A stretch of 64,000 nucleotides of DNA from Asterochloris sp. CNOR1 (GCA_963969365.1 OZ017761.1:930001-994000); one strand, 5' to 3'; shown: positions 53,229 through 64,000, counted from the first letter of the stretch. Notes: generated from the letters alone by a model not told the origin. Program-made: numbers and translations.

Positions 53229-53557
53229 TCATGTTGACGGCTTGAACGGGCTGCGATACCCAGAGCAAACTGTCAACCTCCCGGGCGGCATCAGCATCTG
53301 CGCTTCACTTCCTGCGACCACACCTGCCGTTCAGGTATGCTGCTCATCAGGGAGCCCACATGCGTGCTGAAGTGGTTGCCTACCATGCAGCCAGGGTTGC
53401 AAATTGACAGCTCACACGGCTTCCGAACGGACAGGGCTTTTAGCAGCATCGAGTGTCGAATGCAGGGACCCCAAAGCAGCATCTCAGCATACAGGGAGCC
53501 ACTTAGGAGTCTCACTCCGTCAGTATGATCACCAGTCATCGCCTCAGCATCCTGCAC
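53229..53557 (-). CDS. Possible short minus-strand coding segment, unknown
   Basis: A frame from 53557 reads GVRLLSGSLYAEMLLWGPC, SMLLKALSVRKPCEL and GNHFSTHVGSLMSSIPE, with balanced composition. Below about 53330 two other minus frames are open (one ends PFKPST at a TGA, 53231-53229). No junction could be proved, and no family is recognised. Its 5' end overlaps exon 1 of the plus-strand coiled-coil gene by 33 bp, which counts against one of the two starts. Confidence 0.3.
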
Positions 53558-56500
53558 AGACCCAAGAAACCCACATCAGCCATCAAGAATGCAGAGAATG
53601 CTGAAGTGGAGTATGAGCGTGAGCAGGTAGGTAGTCCTGACACCATCTGCAACAGTACAGAGAGCAGACGGTGCTTTCTCCAGATCCAGATAGGTCGTCT
53701 TTGCATTGCTGAGCGGTGCAGCATGTGCTGGGGCCAACAGGCACGCTCAAGATTCAGTGCAAGGGCTCCTGAAGCTGTCAGCAGGCACCTGCCAATGAGC
53801 AAGCCCCCTGCTGCAAAGTTGTTCAACAGTGTACAAGCCTTAGCTGGGCTGATCTGTTGCCCCTTCAGCAAGCGCCCACCCCTGCAGTGGTCTGGCCTGG
53901 GCTAGATGGGCCCTCTGCTGCAGAAGTGCATGTATGCTGAGCCCCAGCCTAAATGGCGCTCCGGCAGGATAAATAACTTCCTGTAAAAGGCCAGGCCTGG
54001 GCTGGGAAGGTTGCCCTGGCTTGTATACACATGCAAATACCTACCCCACTTGAGTGCAGTGCCTGCTGCCAGAACCCAGGCTCACTCCCAGTCTCTTGTC
54101 TCCCACGGGTGTCCATGCATGTGAGGGCTGGCCTGAGACAGCGCCGCCCCCCCTGCTGCAGGAGCGCATTCATGCCAAGGCTGAGAAGCAGGCAGCTCAC
54201 GAGGAGCGACTGCGACGCAGCCTGTATGCCATGCCGGAGGATATGCGCCGCAACCAGTAAGCTGCCCCTGCATTCCCTCCCTCACGGCTTCTGGCTCGGC
54301 CGGCGTCTGGCAGCAGCCACCCTGCCAGTGCAGCCCGTGCTCTGCTTGAGCCCCCCTGGGGACTAGTGTCGCAGCCTGTGCAGGGTTTGGCCTCTCGACA
54401 CCCTTCTCCTGCCTCGCCAGTGCCATCCTTGTGTGGGTATCAGTTTTAGAGCACATCGCAGCCTGTGTACCACGCCCGAAGGTATGCGCCGCAAGCAGTG
54501 TGTGCTCTGTGTCATACCTGTGTTGTGCTTGCTGCTGCTGCTGCTGCGTGCAGGCAGGAGCTGCTCAAGCTGAAGGACCAACCCCTGGAGGCCCACCACT
54601 CCGCTGCCCTGCTGAGCAACAGGCACCCTTCAGAGGCAGCCCCATGCCCTGCAGGCTGGAGCTGCTGAAACTGCATGACCAGACCCTGGAGGCCAAGCTG
54701 GCCCAGAAGCGTGAAGAGGCACAGGAGGATGCGAGCTGGTCTGCGCAGCCGGATTACGTCCACACTGTCGACCGCAGCATGCCCTGGACAGTGCCGTCAC
54801 AGCTGCTGACCGCCGAAGAGGAGGTCAGCACTGGTTGGCTTGGTCAACTGACGTTCCCTGGGCCTTCATCCTTGCTGCAAACCAGAGCATGGGGAGATCA
54901 GGGTGCTGGCTCTGAGCATCGGACTGCCCTGTTGGGCCTTGCACAGTATCTTTGCAGCTGCTGGCGACTGACAAGGAGGTCAAACTCTTGATGATGCATG
55001 CGGCACATGCTGTGGGTTAGGGGAGTAAGGGAGTCCTAAGCCTTGTGCAAGCTGTCCTAGCTGTGGACCGCAGCTTGCCCTGCATGGTGACCTCGCAGCT
55101 CCTGAGGGCAGAGGACTAGGGTCTGTGCCTGAATCGTGTCGAGGTTAGTGACTGATGAGCTTGGAGCCGCCGCCTTGCTGGCAGAGCAAATGTCGAATAT
55201 GGGACTGGACCTCTTGACATGGACTGGTATGCGTAGGGCAGTGCCCTCACAGCAGCTGACGGCAGGGTGTTGGGATGTCTGGGAATGTGAGCCACTGGAG
55301 CTCTGTTCTGTCCGCTCTTGCTGTGCGCACATGCCCCAGTCAGCAGCTGAGGCAGCTTGACTGGCTGCAGGCAGGGCTGCAGGCAGGACCTGCCATTGCA
55401 TGGCGGCTGAGGCAAACAGGGTGCGGGCGGCTGAGCATCTGTATCTTGACATTTTGCCTCGGCCCCAGCAGGCAGCTGGTGTCGGTCAAGTGGCTGCAGG
55501 CAACACCGAACACAGCACGTCACCAAGTGGCAGCTAAACGGCAAACAGGTAGTGGCTGCAGCTGAGGCGGGTCTCCTGACTACAGGTGGCAGCCCGCAGG
55601 GCGCACCAGCGCGCGGCAGCCGAGGCGAACAGGGTGCTGGCGGCTGAGCATTCGCACAAGCGCTGGGTGGACAGCCTAGCAGACAGGCGGGAGGCGCAGC
55701 AGCAGATGCAGGATGAGGTGAGGGGGGGATCCTAGGGTGACTGATGGGTGATGCCTTTGTAAGGGAGCAACACCCCCTGGCAGTTTTGCATGGCTCAGCA
55801 GCATTGCTCAGCAGGAGGGCCCACCAGCCTGATATAAACAGGCATTGGGGGAAATGTATAGGGGGGTTGCAGCAGGTGCAGGGCACGCTGGGTTGCGCAT
55901 CGCTTGGGAGTGCAACAGGTGGGCGGGGCCCCATTCCAGCAGTGTGAAAGCCTGGCAGAGAGGCGGACGCACTGCAGCAGGTGCAGGGTAAGGTGCGCTT
56001 CTGACTGCCGCAGCAGGCAAACAGGTGACATCCTATGCTGCCTCGCACTCATGTGCTGCACCCAGTATCCTTTGCCATATGAGCTGGGTGACTACTCCAG
56101 TTCTGCCCCTGTGCATAGCCGCGTCAATTGAGCTTTGACTTGCCCATCAATGTGTGGTAGTGCCAGGGGGCCTGAGCGTGTCTGGTGCCACAAGGCAATC
56201 AGCAGCCAGCAGTCTGCTCCAGTGAACAAGCCAGCATCAGCCCTGTGGCCTTCAGCCCTGAAGTGCTTCCTGCTGGCCAAGTCATGGGCCAGTACTGCTG
56301 GGTAGCAGTGCAGCATCAGCCCTGCAGCCCAGGCTCTCCCTTCAGCATTGGTGGAGCCATCTGGATGCAGCTGTGCAAGCCAGCAGAGACAACAGTTTGC
56401 TTGGCGGGTGTTGGAGCGACTCATGGCTGCTGTCCGGGAGGAGCCCAGCACATGAGCGCTGGCTGAGCACGTTGTACAGCTAGCTGGTGGCACAGCGCAG

Positions 56501-57949
56501 GGCTGTTGTCATCGGCCACTGGCTCATGCACATCTGGCTGCCTGCTGCAGGCCACCAAATTCCACGATGCTGCCTCCCCTGTGCTGGATCTACCAGCGCG
56601 GTGCAGGCACCAGATCACCATGATAAGCTGGGCCTTATGGCTGGCACGCTGCTGCAGGCCACCTGGTTCAACTACGGTGCTACCTCTGAGAGGTGGATCC
56701 CCCCAGCTCGGCGCAGACACCACATCAGCGAGTACCAGGAGTTTGAGCACAGCCGGGCTGCTCCCCACATCTGGAGTCCTGAGAACGCCCACACGCGGGT
56801 GAGTCTTGGGGAGTGGCGTGACCCCGAAACATCATGCTGCAGAGCTGCTAGGAAGGGTCGCTGTATTGCGGCTGTGCCCTGCATGAGGGAGCCTGGGAAG
56901 CAGGTTGCAATCTCCCAAATGGCTTTGCGCCGACACCACAGTTACTACGCTGCTTGAACAAGCCGGCGCACTGCAGCCATGTCCCACATATGGTTCGGTG
57001 CACAGCCACAGGTGAGCATGCTCTCCATCAGGAGGGCTGTCTGTGCAGACGCCAGGCAGTGAGGTGAGACAGGCAGCAGCGATGTTTTTGACACTGGGCT
57101 GCAGCAGCTGTGAGAGCGAGCTGCACTGCTTGGGCAGATTGCCTCCCGACCATCGCAGATCTCAGTTCACTCAGGAGTTGCCCTTACTGGAACTCCCCAA
57201 AGCTCTGCCCCAATCCCTCACCCTCTTCTGCAGCACATGACGGACTACAGGGCATCTGAGGCGGTGCATGGCAACCCCCTGCAGTACAGCACATCCCCTG
57301 AGCCAGGCCAGGCGGCGCCACAGGCAACACCCAAGGTGACCGCACAAGCTGCTGCTGGCTGCACAATCCCTGTGCAAGGGTGTCCCTGTCGCTATCAGCA
57401 GTTGGCGCCCACAAGCTGCATACCAGGGTGATGCACGGCAGCTAGTCGAGCAGCTTGTGGTGCCATACGTCTGCAGCGGGGTGCCGGCTGCATGTCAGAA
57501 CAGTCAACTCTGCTGAGGAGCCCGTGAGTGAATTGGTGCTCATGCTCCATTGCTGCAGCATATGACGGACTACAGGGCATATGAAGCTGCCCATGAGAAC
57601 CCCTTGCAGTACAGCACTGAGGCTCCACGCCAGAACCCAGACCGCCACCATCGCCAGGCTTTCACGGTGAGACAGGCTACGAGCCCTGGCATGATATTTG
57701 TGGTATTGGAGTGACTGAGCTGATGTGTCTGCACCCTGCTGGTGCACGAGGCGCAGTGCCTTGGACCATGCTTTGGAGATGCTGCAGTGGCCATGCCTAG
57801 CTGGCAATTAACATCGCTCTCTGCCCCAGGAGGCGCCTGGCCATCAGCCAGCCATTTCTGTAGATACAGGCTTGACCACAGCACCTGCCAAACAGGCAGC
57901 AGCGGCTTCGTTAAGCCAGCGCGAGTACCCCTGGAGCTGGAAGACATGA
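53525..57949 (+). CDS. Charged coiled-coil protein of unknown function
   Basis: Exons 53525-53626, 54162-54256, 54655-54823, 55586-55717, 56658-56798, 57234-57335, 57559-57666 and 57830-57949 sum to 969 nt, 322 residues, all phases matched. Residues about 20-95 and 120-165 are Lys/Glu/Ala/Gln-rich helices (ERIHAKAEKQAAHEERLRRS; VAARRAHQRAAAEANRVLAA; KRWVDSLADRREAQQQMQDE) likely to form coiled coils. Aromatic segments follow (DYVHTVDRSMPWTVPSQLLT; ATWFNYGATSERWIPPARRR). Two consecutive exons are duplicates: HMTDYRASEAVHGNPLQYST and HMTDYRAYEAAHENPLQYST. The protein ends SQREYPWSWKT. The style resembles flagellar or cytoskeletal coiled-coil proteins, but I recognise no family, and that role is a guess. 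Introns contain many exon-edge copies. Confidence 0.72.
54451..54602 (+). repeat. Copies of the exon 2 tail and exon 3 head in intron 2
   Basis: 54451-54500 ('tcgcagcctgtgtaccacgc' ... 'gtatgcgccgcaagcagt') echoes the end of exon 54162-54256 ('acgcagcctgtatgccatgc' ... 'atatgcgccgcaaccagt'). 54547-54602 ('ggagctgctcaagctgaagg', 'cccctggaggccca') echoes the start of exon 54655 ('ggagctgctgaaactgcatg', 'accctggaggccaa'). The two echoes sit next to each other, as if both exon edges were duplicated inward. Confidence 0.82.
55055..55445 (+). repeat. Copies of the exon 3 tail and exon 4 head in intron 3
   Basis: 55055-55115 ('gtggaccgcagcttgccctg', 'tcgcagctcctgagggcaga') and 55215-55265 ('tgccctcacagcagctgacg') echo the end of exon 54655-54823 ('gtcgaccgcagcatgccctg', 'tcacagctgctgaccgccga'). 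55374-55445 ('cggctgaggcaaacagggtg', 'cgggcggctgagcat') echoes exon 55586-55717 ('cagccgaggcgaacagggtg', 'ctggcggctgagcat'). Confidence 0.82.
56541..56625 (+). repeat. Decayed copy of the head of coiled-coil exon 5
   Basis: 'ctgctgcaggccaccaaatt' and following bases repeat the acceptor and first ~80 bp of exon 56658 ('ctgctgcaggccacctggtt', later 'agctcggcgcagacaccaca' against 'agcgcggtgcaggcaccaga'). Spacing is about 111 bp. Confidence 0.82.
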
Positions 57950-58180
57950 GCGCAAGCTTAATGATACATGCTTTTGGATCTGACTTCGCTGTCAAGCCAT
58001 TGATTCTGATTCATTTTCAGGAGGTAGCTGTGCTAGCAGCGCTGTCAACATCAATCCTGCCACCAAGCATGGCAGTCCTGTGAAACTATTAAGAAGTATG
58101 GCAGCCCAGGTGCAGAGAAAAGCCTGCTGGCGGCCTGTTGGGCATCTGCTCATCATTTGTACATCCCCTACACCAAGACC

Positions 58181-58706
58181 TGCTCATGGGCACGTCAGCA
58201 GTGCATGCCATTGACACGGAGAAGCATACTTGCGCGCAAGCCGCCTGGGCTGGCCAGATGACCGCACTGCAGTGGTAGAGGAAGCATGGCTGGGACTGGG
58301 ACTGGCGTGAGTGTGCCTATGCAGCTCTGGGGGGCCTGGCCGTACTGCAATGGGCCCGCCAGCAAGATTGTGCCTGGAACAGAGATACTTGCACAGCGGC
58401 AGCCAAGCAGGGCCACCTGGCAATTCTGCAGTGGGCCCATGCATCATATGAGCACGGCTGCCCATGGTACGAAGACACAATCCAGACAGCTTTGCAACGG
58501 CCTTTGCAGGTTCGCAACCTGCCACCCAGGAGGAGGCACTTGACTTAGTATCTGTGGGCATGCAGGAATGGCTGTCCGAGCCATGTGACAAGGACGCCTC
58601 TGCCCAATGCGTTGTGAAAGCAATGACAATGTCTTACCTGGTCATGCGCTCAGCAGCTCCTATACAAGTCCCAGCTGAAGTGCTGAGGAACATTGTGGTG
58701 GATTGA
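58181..58706 (+). pseudogene. Ankyrin-like 'LAVLQWAR' repeat gene, apparently broken
   Basis: About three degenerate ankyrin-like repeats are legible in one frame: TCAQAAWAGQMTALQW, ECAYAALGGLAVLQWARQQD and TCTAAAKQGHLAILQWAHAS, then GCPWYEDTIQTALQR. This repeat type (G-H-L-x-V-L-Q-W-A-R, C-P-W-x-x-x-T) forms large families in green algae and large DNA viruses. A TAG at 58266-58268 falls right after the first repeat. A second frame beyond about 58500 reads to IQVPAEVLRNIVVD and stop, like the F-box-style ends of relatives. One stop plus a frame change indicates decay, unless a short intron removes both. No ATG-led full-length frame exists. Confidence 0.6.
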
Positions 58707-60168
58707 TGCGCACGAAGTGGACTGAACCTGATACATGAGTGACTGCTAACCCCAAGGCAGTGCATGCTGTCACCCTTGAATATTCTGGGCAGTATGCAGG
58801 CAGTGAGTGACTGCCATGTCAAAGCAAGCATTGGAGCCACAGTGAAAGTCCAAGGGCACTGTACAATGTTACTCAGCAAAGCTCGACATTGTCCAGCCCT
58901 CTGCTTGCAGCAGCAATGGTCGTGTAGGGTGTTAGGTGGCTGGACGAGGTTGATCTCAAGCCACGTGTTCCCATGACTGAAGGGCTGGGCACCATGTCAA
59001 TGACACATGTCTTGTGTACTGTCACCCTAAAGGCAGGTGGCGATGCATGCTTCCAGGGGTGTACCTTCAACCAACAAGTGAAATGCCCAGGTACAGCAAT
59101 GAAGGCGTATTGACACTTCAGGTGCTCTACAGAGTGAAGCACCCAGAGAAGGCATCCCGCAAAGCATGTCACTGAAACCATGTCAGAGGGAAGGGAGCTG
59201 CTGCCATCCTGTCCTGGACGAACTCTGCAACCTGCAGCTGCTGTTCAGGATGTGGCTCCAGCTGGGCTACCCTGTTCAGAGCGGCCTGTGGGACCTGCAG
59301 CTGCAGTCCCAGCCGGACCACCCTGGTATACCAGCACAGGACTTGGCGCTTCCGGCTGACAAGTGCAGGCAGCAGGCTCTGACTGCACAATGCCAATCAG
59401 CAGTTGCAGGACTCGTGTTGAGGTAGGTGAGCAGCGCAGCATGACCCATTACCCCTGGTCTACCAGCGAAGCCACCTTCGAAGTCTCAGCTGCGTTGGTC
59501 CATACCCCCTTGCATACCTGTGATCAAAGCATGACGAGCCTTCCAGTGAGAGCAAGGTGCTGAATGGCACAGCTGATGTAGCCCTGATTGCCCAGCCCAC
59601 ATGCGGCTTGGGTTAGCGTTCTTGCCTTAGAAGGTGCATGGCAACATCCCACTGATGGCCAGGTTGGTAACTTGCACATGCAAGCAATGCTTACTGTAGT
59701 GAAGCCATGCCAAGCCGGCCAGGAGCAGGATGTGCATGGCTGGCTGCCAAGCGCAATGCGGCACCACAGCCACACACCTGCTGACAATCTCAGCCGCTCC
59801 TGCTCATGCAGCCCACAGCACAACCCCAGTGCCAACCTGCAGGGCACAGGGCTGTACACCAGCTATTGGCTAAGTGACCCAAGGCAGGCGTGGTATGCTG
59901 CATGCTCTGAGTTGCCTGGAGAGTGAGCCTCAGATGACATGTATCAGACGCCTGACCTGAGGCACATCAAAGGTGCACCCCAAAGTGAAGCCAGGGGAAG
60001 CTGCAGGCCTAGCCCTTCTGCACAGATCTGATCCCGATGGGGAACTCCAGCTCAACACAGCTGACACCAGGTTACCCTTGGTGTTCCTTCTGTCATGCTT
60101 CATCATGCAGGCGATGACGCCCTGCCTGCACGCCCTGGAAGCAATCTGAAAGCCCCCTTGTGGTGCAG
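58707..60168. other. Interval without a supported gene
   Basis: The downstream ankyrin/PH gene needs an upstream exon ending in phase 1, which should lie here but was not identified. Candidate frames at 59179-59426 and 59690-59926 on the plus strand have no domain and compete with open minus-strand frames. No repeat array or RNA gene was seen. Confidence 0.35.
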
Positions 60169-63100
60169 AAAATGTTTGGAAAGCTGCTGCAAACAACAAT
60201 GCGCAAGCCCTGCGCAACCTGCTCCAGCAGGTGCCACAAGGGCAGCAGCGTACATTCATTGAGTATCAAGATGAGCTGGGGTGGACACCGCTCATGGTTG
60301 CTGCAGCCAAAAACTGTACGCAGACCACTGATCAGGTAGATGCCCTACATGCACGCGCTTCACCTCCGTGACCTTGCGGCACACCCTGTAGGTACAGCCC
60401 TTCATTGCTGACATGCATCAGCCCTCTCTTGGGCAGTTGCAGAACAGGCGGTGGCCCAGTGCTGGTTGGCAGCATGAGCCAGGCAGCTTTGACGTCCCTT
60501 CCTTTTGCACAAGTTGCCAAACAACATGTCTTCTGCTTTGGAGCAATGCCTTCCTGTGCCATGCCGCATGCTCTGCTGACAGGGCACAGCTACCACCTGT
60601 GCTGAGGTGCCTTCTGCAACATGCTGCTGCTTTGTGGGCTCCCTGACAGGTACAGCTGTCTGGCATTTTGACCCCGCACCGTCCTGCCTCAGAATTGCTG
60701 CCCTTTGCAGCCATGTTGACATTGCATCTTTGCAACCTGCACACCATTCACCCGCACCTTTCCGCTGTGCAGCTGCTGCGCTTTGGAGCCAATGTGCACC
60801 ATGCAGCTGCATCCGGCGCCACCACACCCCTACATGAGGCGGTGATACGCAACGCTGTGAGCACCACAGAGCTGCTGCTGAAGGCAGGGGCAAACCCTTT
60901 CCTTGAGAATGGGCAGGTGAGCTTGCTGCAGTGGGCAAGAGTCTTGGCTGTTCAGCCCCACAGAGCTGCTCCTGCAAAAGCTACAACCTTGTTCCTGGCC
61001 AATGGGTGGGCACTCAGCTGTCCATGACAGAGGGCAGTGCGCACAAGCAGGATGGTTCTGAAGGGTGAGGCCGACACATGTCTGGCAATGCAACAGGTGG
61101 GTGTTGCAGCAGTCATGCAGGTGTCAAAAGCCAGCTCCGAGACCAGCAACATGCTCTTAACAGCAGGGGTTACCTTCCATCAGGAGCCTGGGGGGTCAAG
61201 GCATCGCTGCCAACTGCAGCTGGCGATGTCTGCCAACCTCAGAAGGCCAGCTGCCAATGCCTTGCTGCCGTGCATCCCTGAGTGGCATGGACACCAGTTG
61301 CCGTGCTCTCCAGCGGAGCATGGCCGGCTTCTGCGGGCATGCACCTCTGATTGATAGAGTGCTTCCAGTCATCTCCTCGACAGTTTGATGACTCTCAGCC
61401 TGTTGACAAGGTGCCTGCAGGACCTGACCTTGCATTGGGCTTGTTCAAAGATTCAAAGCTTCGATAATTCTCGCTCAGGTGTTGATCCTTGTGTCTGCAC
61501 AGCTTGACCTTGGTGAGCACTGCTATGACACCTTGATGGCCATGGTGCAGCAATAGTAGCCTTCACGTCTATAGCCCATCCCTGCAGGGCCTGACCTCAG
61601 TACACATTATTGGCTTCCACTTATGGTGCCAACTCACATGCCATTCTACTGCCATCCTCTGTCAGCAAGTGTGTCAATGGCTATGCAGGGCCTGACCTCG
61701 GTGGACATTGCCATCAACAACAAGTCAGTGTCCATGGTGCGACGCCTGGAGTCAGGGGCGGCCTTTGTGGGGTGGCTGGACCAGAAGGTGCCCAAGTACA
61801 TTCTGGGCAGCGAGTGGGCCAAGCGGTGGTGCGTGGTGGTGAGTCATGAAAGTGCGAGCATCTCTTCGTGGAGGGGGTTGCATCTGTGCAGGGGCTCGAG
61901 CTTGTGGCAGCAGCAAAGTAGGTTCCCAAAAACAGCCAGTAAGCCAAGCAGTGGTGCGTGGTGGCGAGCTCCCATCAGAGACTGTCATCACTCTTCAACG
62001 GATTTGGGGCTGCATCTGTATGGGGCCCAAGCTTATGGCAGCCAATTGGCTTTCCTGTTGCCAGCATTCACAAGATGGCAGCAGACGGTGTGCAGAGTGA
62101 GCAAAAGCACAGCTTATGTACCAGTAACACAGCATGGCATAGCAAATTATGTTGCCTGCAGTTCACCTGCGTTTTGTTGCAGGCGTCTCCCCATGGAGGC
62201 AGCAGGCCTCCACCTTGCCTGACAGGTGGCCCTGTCGCCACATGACTGACTGCTGTGCCCTACCTTGGCTGCAGTCCCCGCGCTTCCCGTCGCCGGCATC
62301 CCCCCAGAGGCAGCAGATGGTGCGCTCCCTGCTCGTCATCTACAAGTCCCAAGAGATGACCAACCCTTGCTGCAAGGTGCGCCTAGACCCTACGCTGGAC
62401 CCTAGCCTGCCTTGGCCTTGGTTGCATGCATTGCCTGATATGCAATTTGGGCCTGCCGCCAAGTGTGTGCAGTGCCCTTGTTTGCTTTACGTATTTTGAC
62501 CTGGTTGTTCCGCACCAACAAGAGTCTGCCCAAAGGTGTGCCTCTGGTGAAAGCCACCAACTTGAGGGCTGCCTGTGCACTATCAGCAGTAGCAGTACCC
62601 TTTCCCGCTGGCTTGCCCCAGAGTTGGTAGGCACACGGCAGGATATGGCCCAGTCTTGGGTTGTACACAGGCTGGCATCATGTGCCAGCTGTACGGAGCA
62701 CCGCATCTGCCTGGCACTGGTGCTTCTCAGGCACAATACAATGTCCCCTGCTGCATTGCTTGTTGCACTCCCATTCACGACTTGTCACCCCGTGGAAAAT
62801 GAATGCCACTCAGTTTGCAGCAGTCCCCTCAAAGGCCAGGTCGCTCATGCAGCCTGCATCTGCATGCAGGTGTGGCTGGATGGAGCCAGGGCCGCAACCC
62901 AGATGGACAGGCCTGACCGGCCGCTCCGGTGTCTGCTGGTGAGAGCCTGTCAGCCTGCAAGCGGGTCAGTCTCTGTGGTCAGGGGCAGGTACTCGTGCCC
63001 CAGGCAAGCTGCGGGAGGTCTGCCCCGGCCCTGCACTCTGAGGCAGAGAGGGTCTGGCAGCAGCTTCCAGCCTGCAGCTGCTGACCGTTGCTTCACCGCC

Positions 63101-63944
63101 CGTCCCAAGTGACTGCACATCAGCAGCATGATTACAACAGTGCTGCTGTCAGAGTTTGTGCCTGGACATTTCTGCCTTGACCGTCCCCCGAGGTGGCTGC
63201 TCTGCAGAGTCTGCAGCAGACACTTCCAGCAAAGCTAAGCCTAGGGGCGTCCACTCATGCTGTCAATGTCTTTTGTCGACAGACACCCATGAACTGCTCT
63301 GTAGTCTGTGTGCAGCACGCATGCAACCTCAGCAGGGCCCTGCTTTTCTGGGAACATTTTTTGGGGCTGTTCCTCCACTTCCAGGCTCCTGCACCTCTGC
63401 TTCTGGAGCAGCCCTTTGCTGCCCTTCCGGCATTGCACCACACTTATGCAGGGTCCAACAACACTAACCTTTCAGAACGCCCCTGTGTAGGCTTCAGCCT
63501 GCATTGCTGGCCTCCTGCGGCGGCATGCCATAGACCCCTGACCCCTCAGCGGCATTCCCTTGCTGCCCTGCAAGCGCTGGACAGGTGTCATGCAGGCTCC
63601 AGCGGCGCCTTCCTGTCGAGGGATTAGGGTTTATGGTTCTAGTGAGGGACCCCTCTGTGGGCCTTCCCCCGCACTTCCAGGTTCCTGGCAGCCGCCAGTC
63701 ATGCTGGGCGCTGACTGTTCGGCAGCAACCCTAGCTGCCCTGCAGGCACTGCACAGGACACATGCCGCCCCCAGCGGCGCCTTCCTGTCCGGGGACCCCT
63801 CTGTGGGCTTCTCCCTGCACTTTCAGGCCCCCGGCGGGGATAAGGCGGCGGCTGAGAAGCTGCAGCGCTTCATGACAATCTGCAATGGTGGCTCTCAGGC
63901 GATTGCCTATGGCACCAATGCCTACCAGCACATCATGAGCAGAG
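60169..63944 (+). CDS. Ankyrin repeat and probable PH-domain protein (both ends incomplete)
   Basis: Phase-matched exons: 60169-60335, 60773-60916, 61689-61838, 62275-62376, 62870-62938 and 63746-63944, whose GT donor leads off the window. The N-terminal part has ankyrin repeats: ENVWKAAANNNAQALRNLLQ, DELGWTPLMVAAAKNCTQ, LLRFGANVHHAAASGATTPL, HEAVIRNAVSTTELLLKAGA, and GLTSVDIAINNKSVSMVRRL. Next comes FVGWLDQKVPKYILGSEWAK followed by RWCVV, the typical G(W/F)LxK...KRW(C/F)V(V/L) start of a PH domain, then LLVIYKSQEMTNP, then a helical tail (GGDKAAAEKLQRFMTICNGG). Ankyrin domains bind proteins and PH domains bind phosphoinositides, so an adaptor role is inferred; no enzyme motif is visible. The first exon begins in phase 2, so at least one upstream exon is missing from the model. 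Confidence 0.75.
61407..61975 (+). repeat. Copies of both edges of the ankyrin/PH exon 61689-61838
   Basis: Upstream, 61411-61440 ('cctgcaggacctgaccttgc') and 61583-61612 ('cctgcagggcctgacctcag') echo the exon head ('atgcagggcctgacctcggt'). Downstream, 61937-61975 ('gccaagcagtggtgcgtggt') echoes the exon tail ('gccaagcggtggtgcgtggt'), with 'gcgagc' in place of the donor 'gtgagt'. A related copy of the next exon's head is at 62178-62222. Confidence 0.8.
63306..63838 (+). repeat. Three decayed tandem copies before the last exon
   Basis: The true exon head (63737-63838: 'ccagcggcgccttcctgtcc', 'gacccctctgtgggcttctc', 'cactttcaggccccc') is preceded by copies at about 63561-63698 ('ccagcggcgccttcctgtcg', 'gacccctctgtgggccttcc'), 63417-63523 ('cgcccctgtgtaggcttcag') and 63306-63395 ('cctccacttccaggctcctg'). 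Period is about 130-180 bp, and decay increases with distance from the exon. Confidence 0.85.
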
Positions 63945-64000
63945 GTGAGGGCTTGCCAGGACCTGCATGCTGGGAAATGTGCTGTTTCAGGTGCAATCGC

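Noticed and set aside
58266-58292. Short intron removing the TAG in the ankyrin-like gene
   Set aside because: A GT follows the TG (TG|GTAGAG), but the repeat sequence continues without a gap after the TAG, so splicing there would delete conserved repeat residues.

Overview
This window is nuclear DNA from a photosynthetic eukaryote, most likely a green alga (Chlorophyta). The evidence is very intron-dense genes with GT(G/A)AG donors and an almost invariant (C)TGCAG acceptor, a nucleus-encoded plastid-type ribosomal protein S6 with a leader, a plant-type EPSP synthase with a plastid-like leader, a selenocysteine glutathione peroxidase of the kind known from Chlamydomonas and Ostreococcus, and a gene remnant with the 'LAVLQWAR' ankyrin-like repeats common in chlorophytes. 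I could not assign a species. Gene models were spliced by hand: exon junctions were accepted when reading phase was kept and a family alignment made sense.

Layout from left to right: (1) a minus-strand three-repeat Myb/SANT protein (0.8-6.05 kb, ends unresolved); (2) a minus-strand glutathione peroxidase with an in-frame UGA at the catalytic position (6.8-8.25 kb); (3) a plus-strand family-X DNA polymerase, lambda-like, with BRCT, two HhH motifs and a nucleotidyltransferase core (9.0-17.2 kb); (4) poorly resolved minus-strand exons (17.6-18.5 kb); (5) a plus-strand Gln-rich CCCH zinc-finger protein (18.8-25.65 kb); (6) low-complexity minus-strand coding of unknown function (26.3-30.7 kb) and a small plus-strand gene (31.0-31.9 kb); (7) a divergent pair, an EEF1AKMT4/METTL13-like methyltransferase (minus) and acetyl-CoA acetyltransferase (plus, 34.3-41.4 kb); (8) a divergent pair, EPSP synthase (minus, 41.8-47.0 kb) and splicing factor YJU2 (plus, 47.3-50.2 kb); (9) ribosomal protein S6 (minus, 50.5-51.7 kb); (10) an unknown coiled-coil gene (53.5-57.9 kb); (11) a broken ankyrin-like gene (58.2-58.7 kb); (12) an ankyrin plus probable PH-domain gene running off the right edge (60.2-64 kb).

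The genes are mostly independent housekeeping functions: shikimate pathway, thiolase chemistry, DNA repair, splicing, plastid translation, peroxide detoxification, and probable eEF1A methylation. There is no operon-like logic beyond shared divergent promoters.

Two things stand out. First, the peroxidase UGA is followed by bases that look like a perfect splice donor, so an automatic annotation would probably lose the selenocysteine. Second, in at least eight genes the intron next to an exon carries one to four decayed tandem copies of that exon's edge together with its splice site ('exon-boundary echoes'). This looks like a recurrent local duplication process that lengthens introns and sometimes yields a second intact exon. 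GC-AG introns are also unusually frequent (four among about 60 modelled introns, three of them in one gene). No transposon, virus-derived element, tRNA, rRNA or CRISPR array was recognised.
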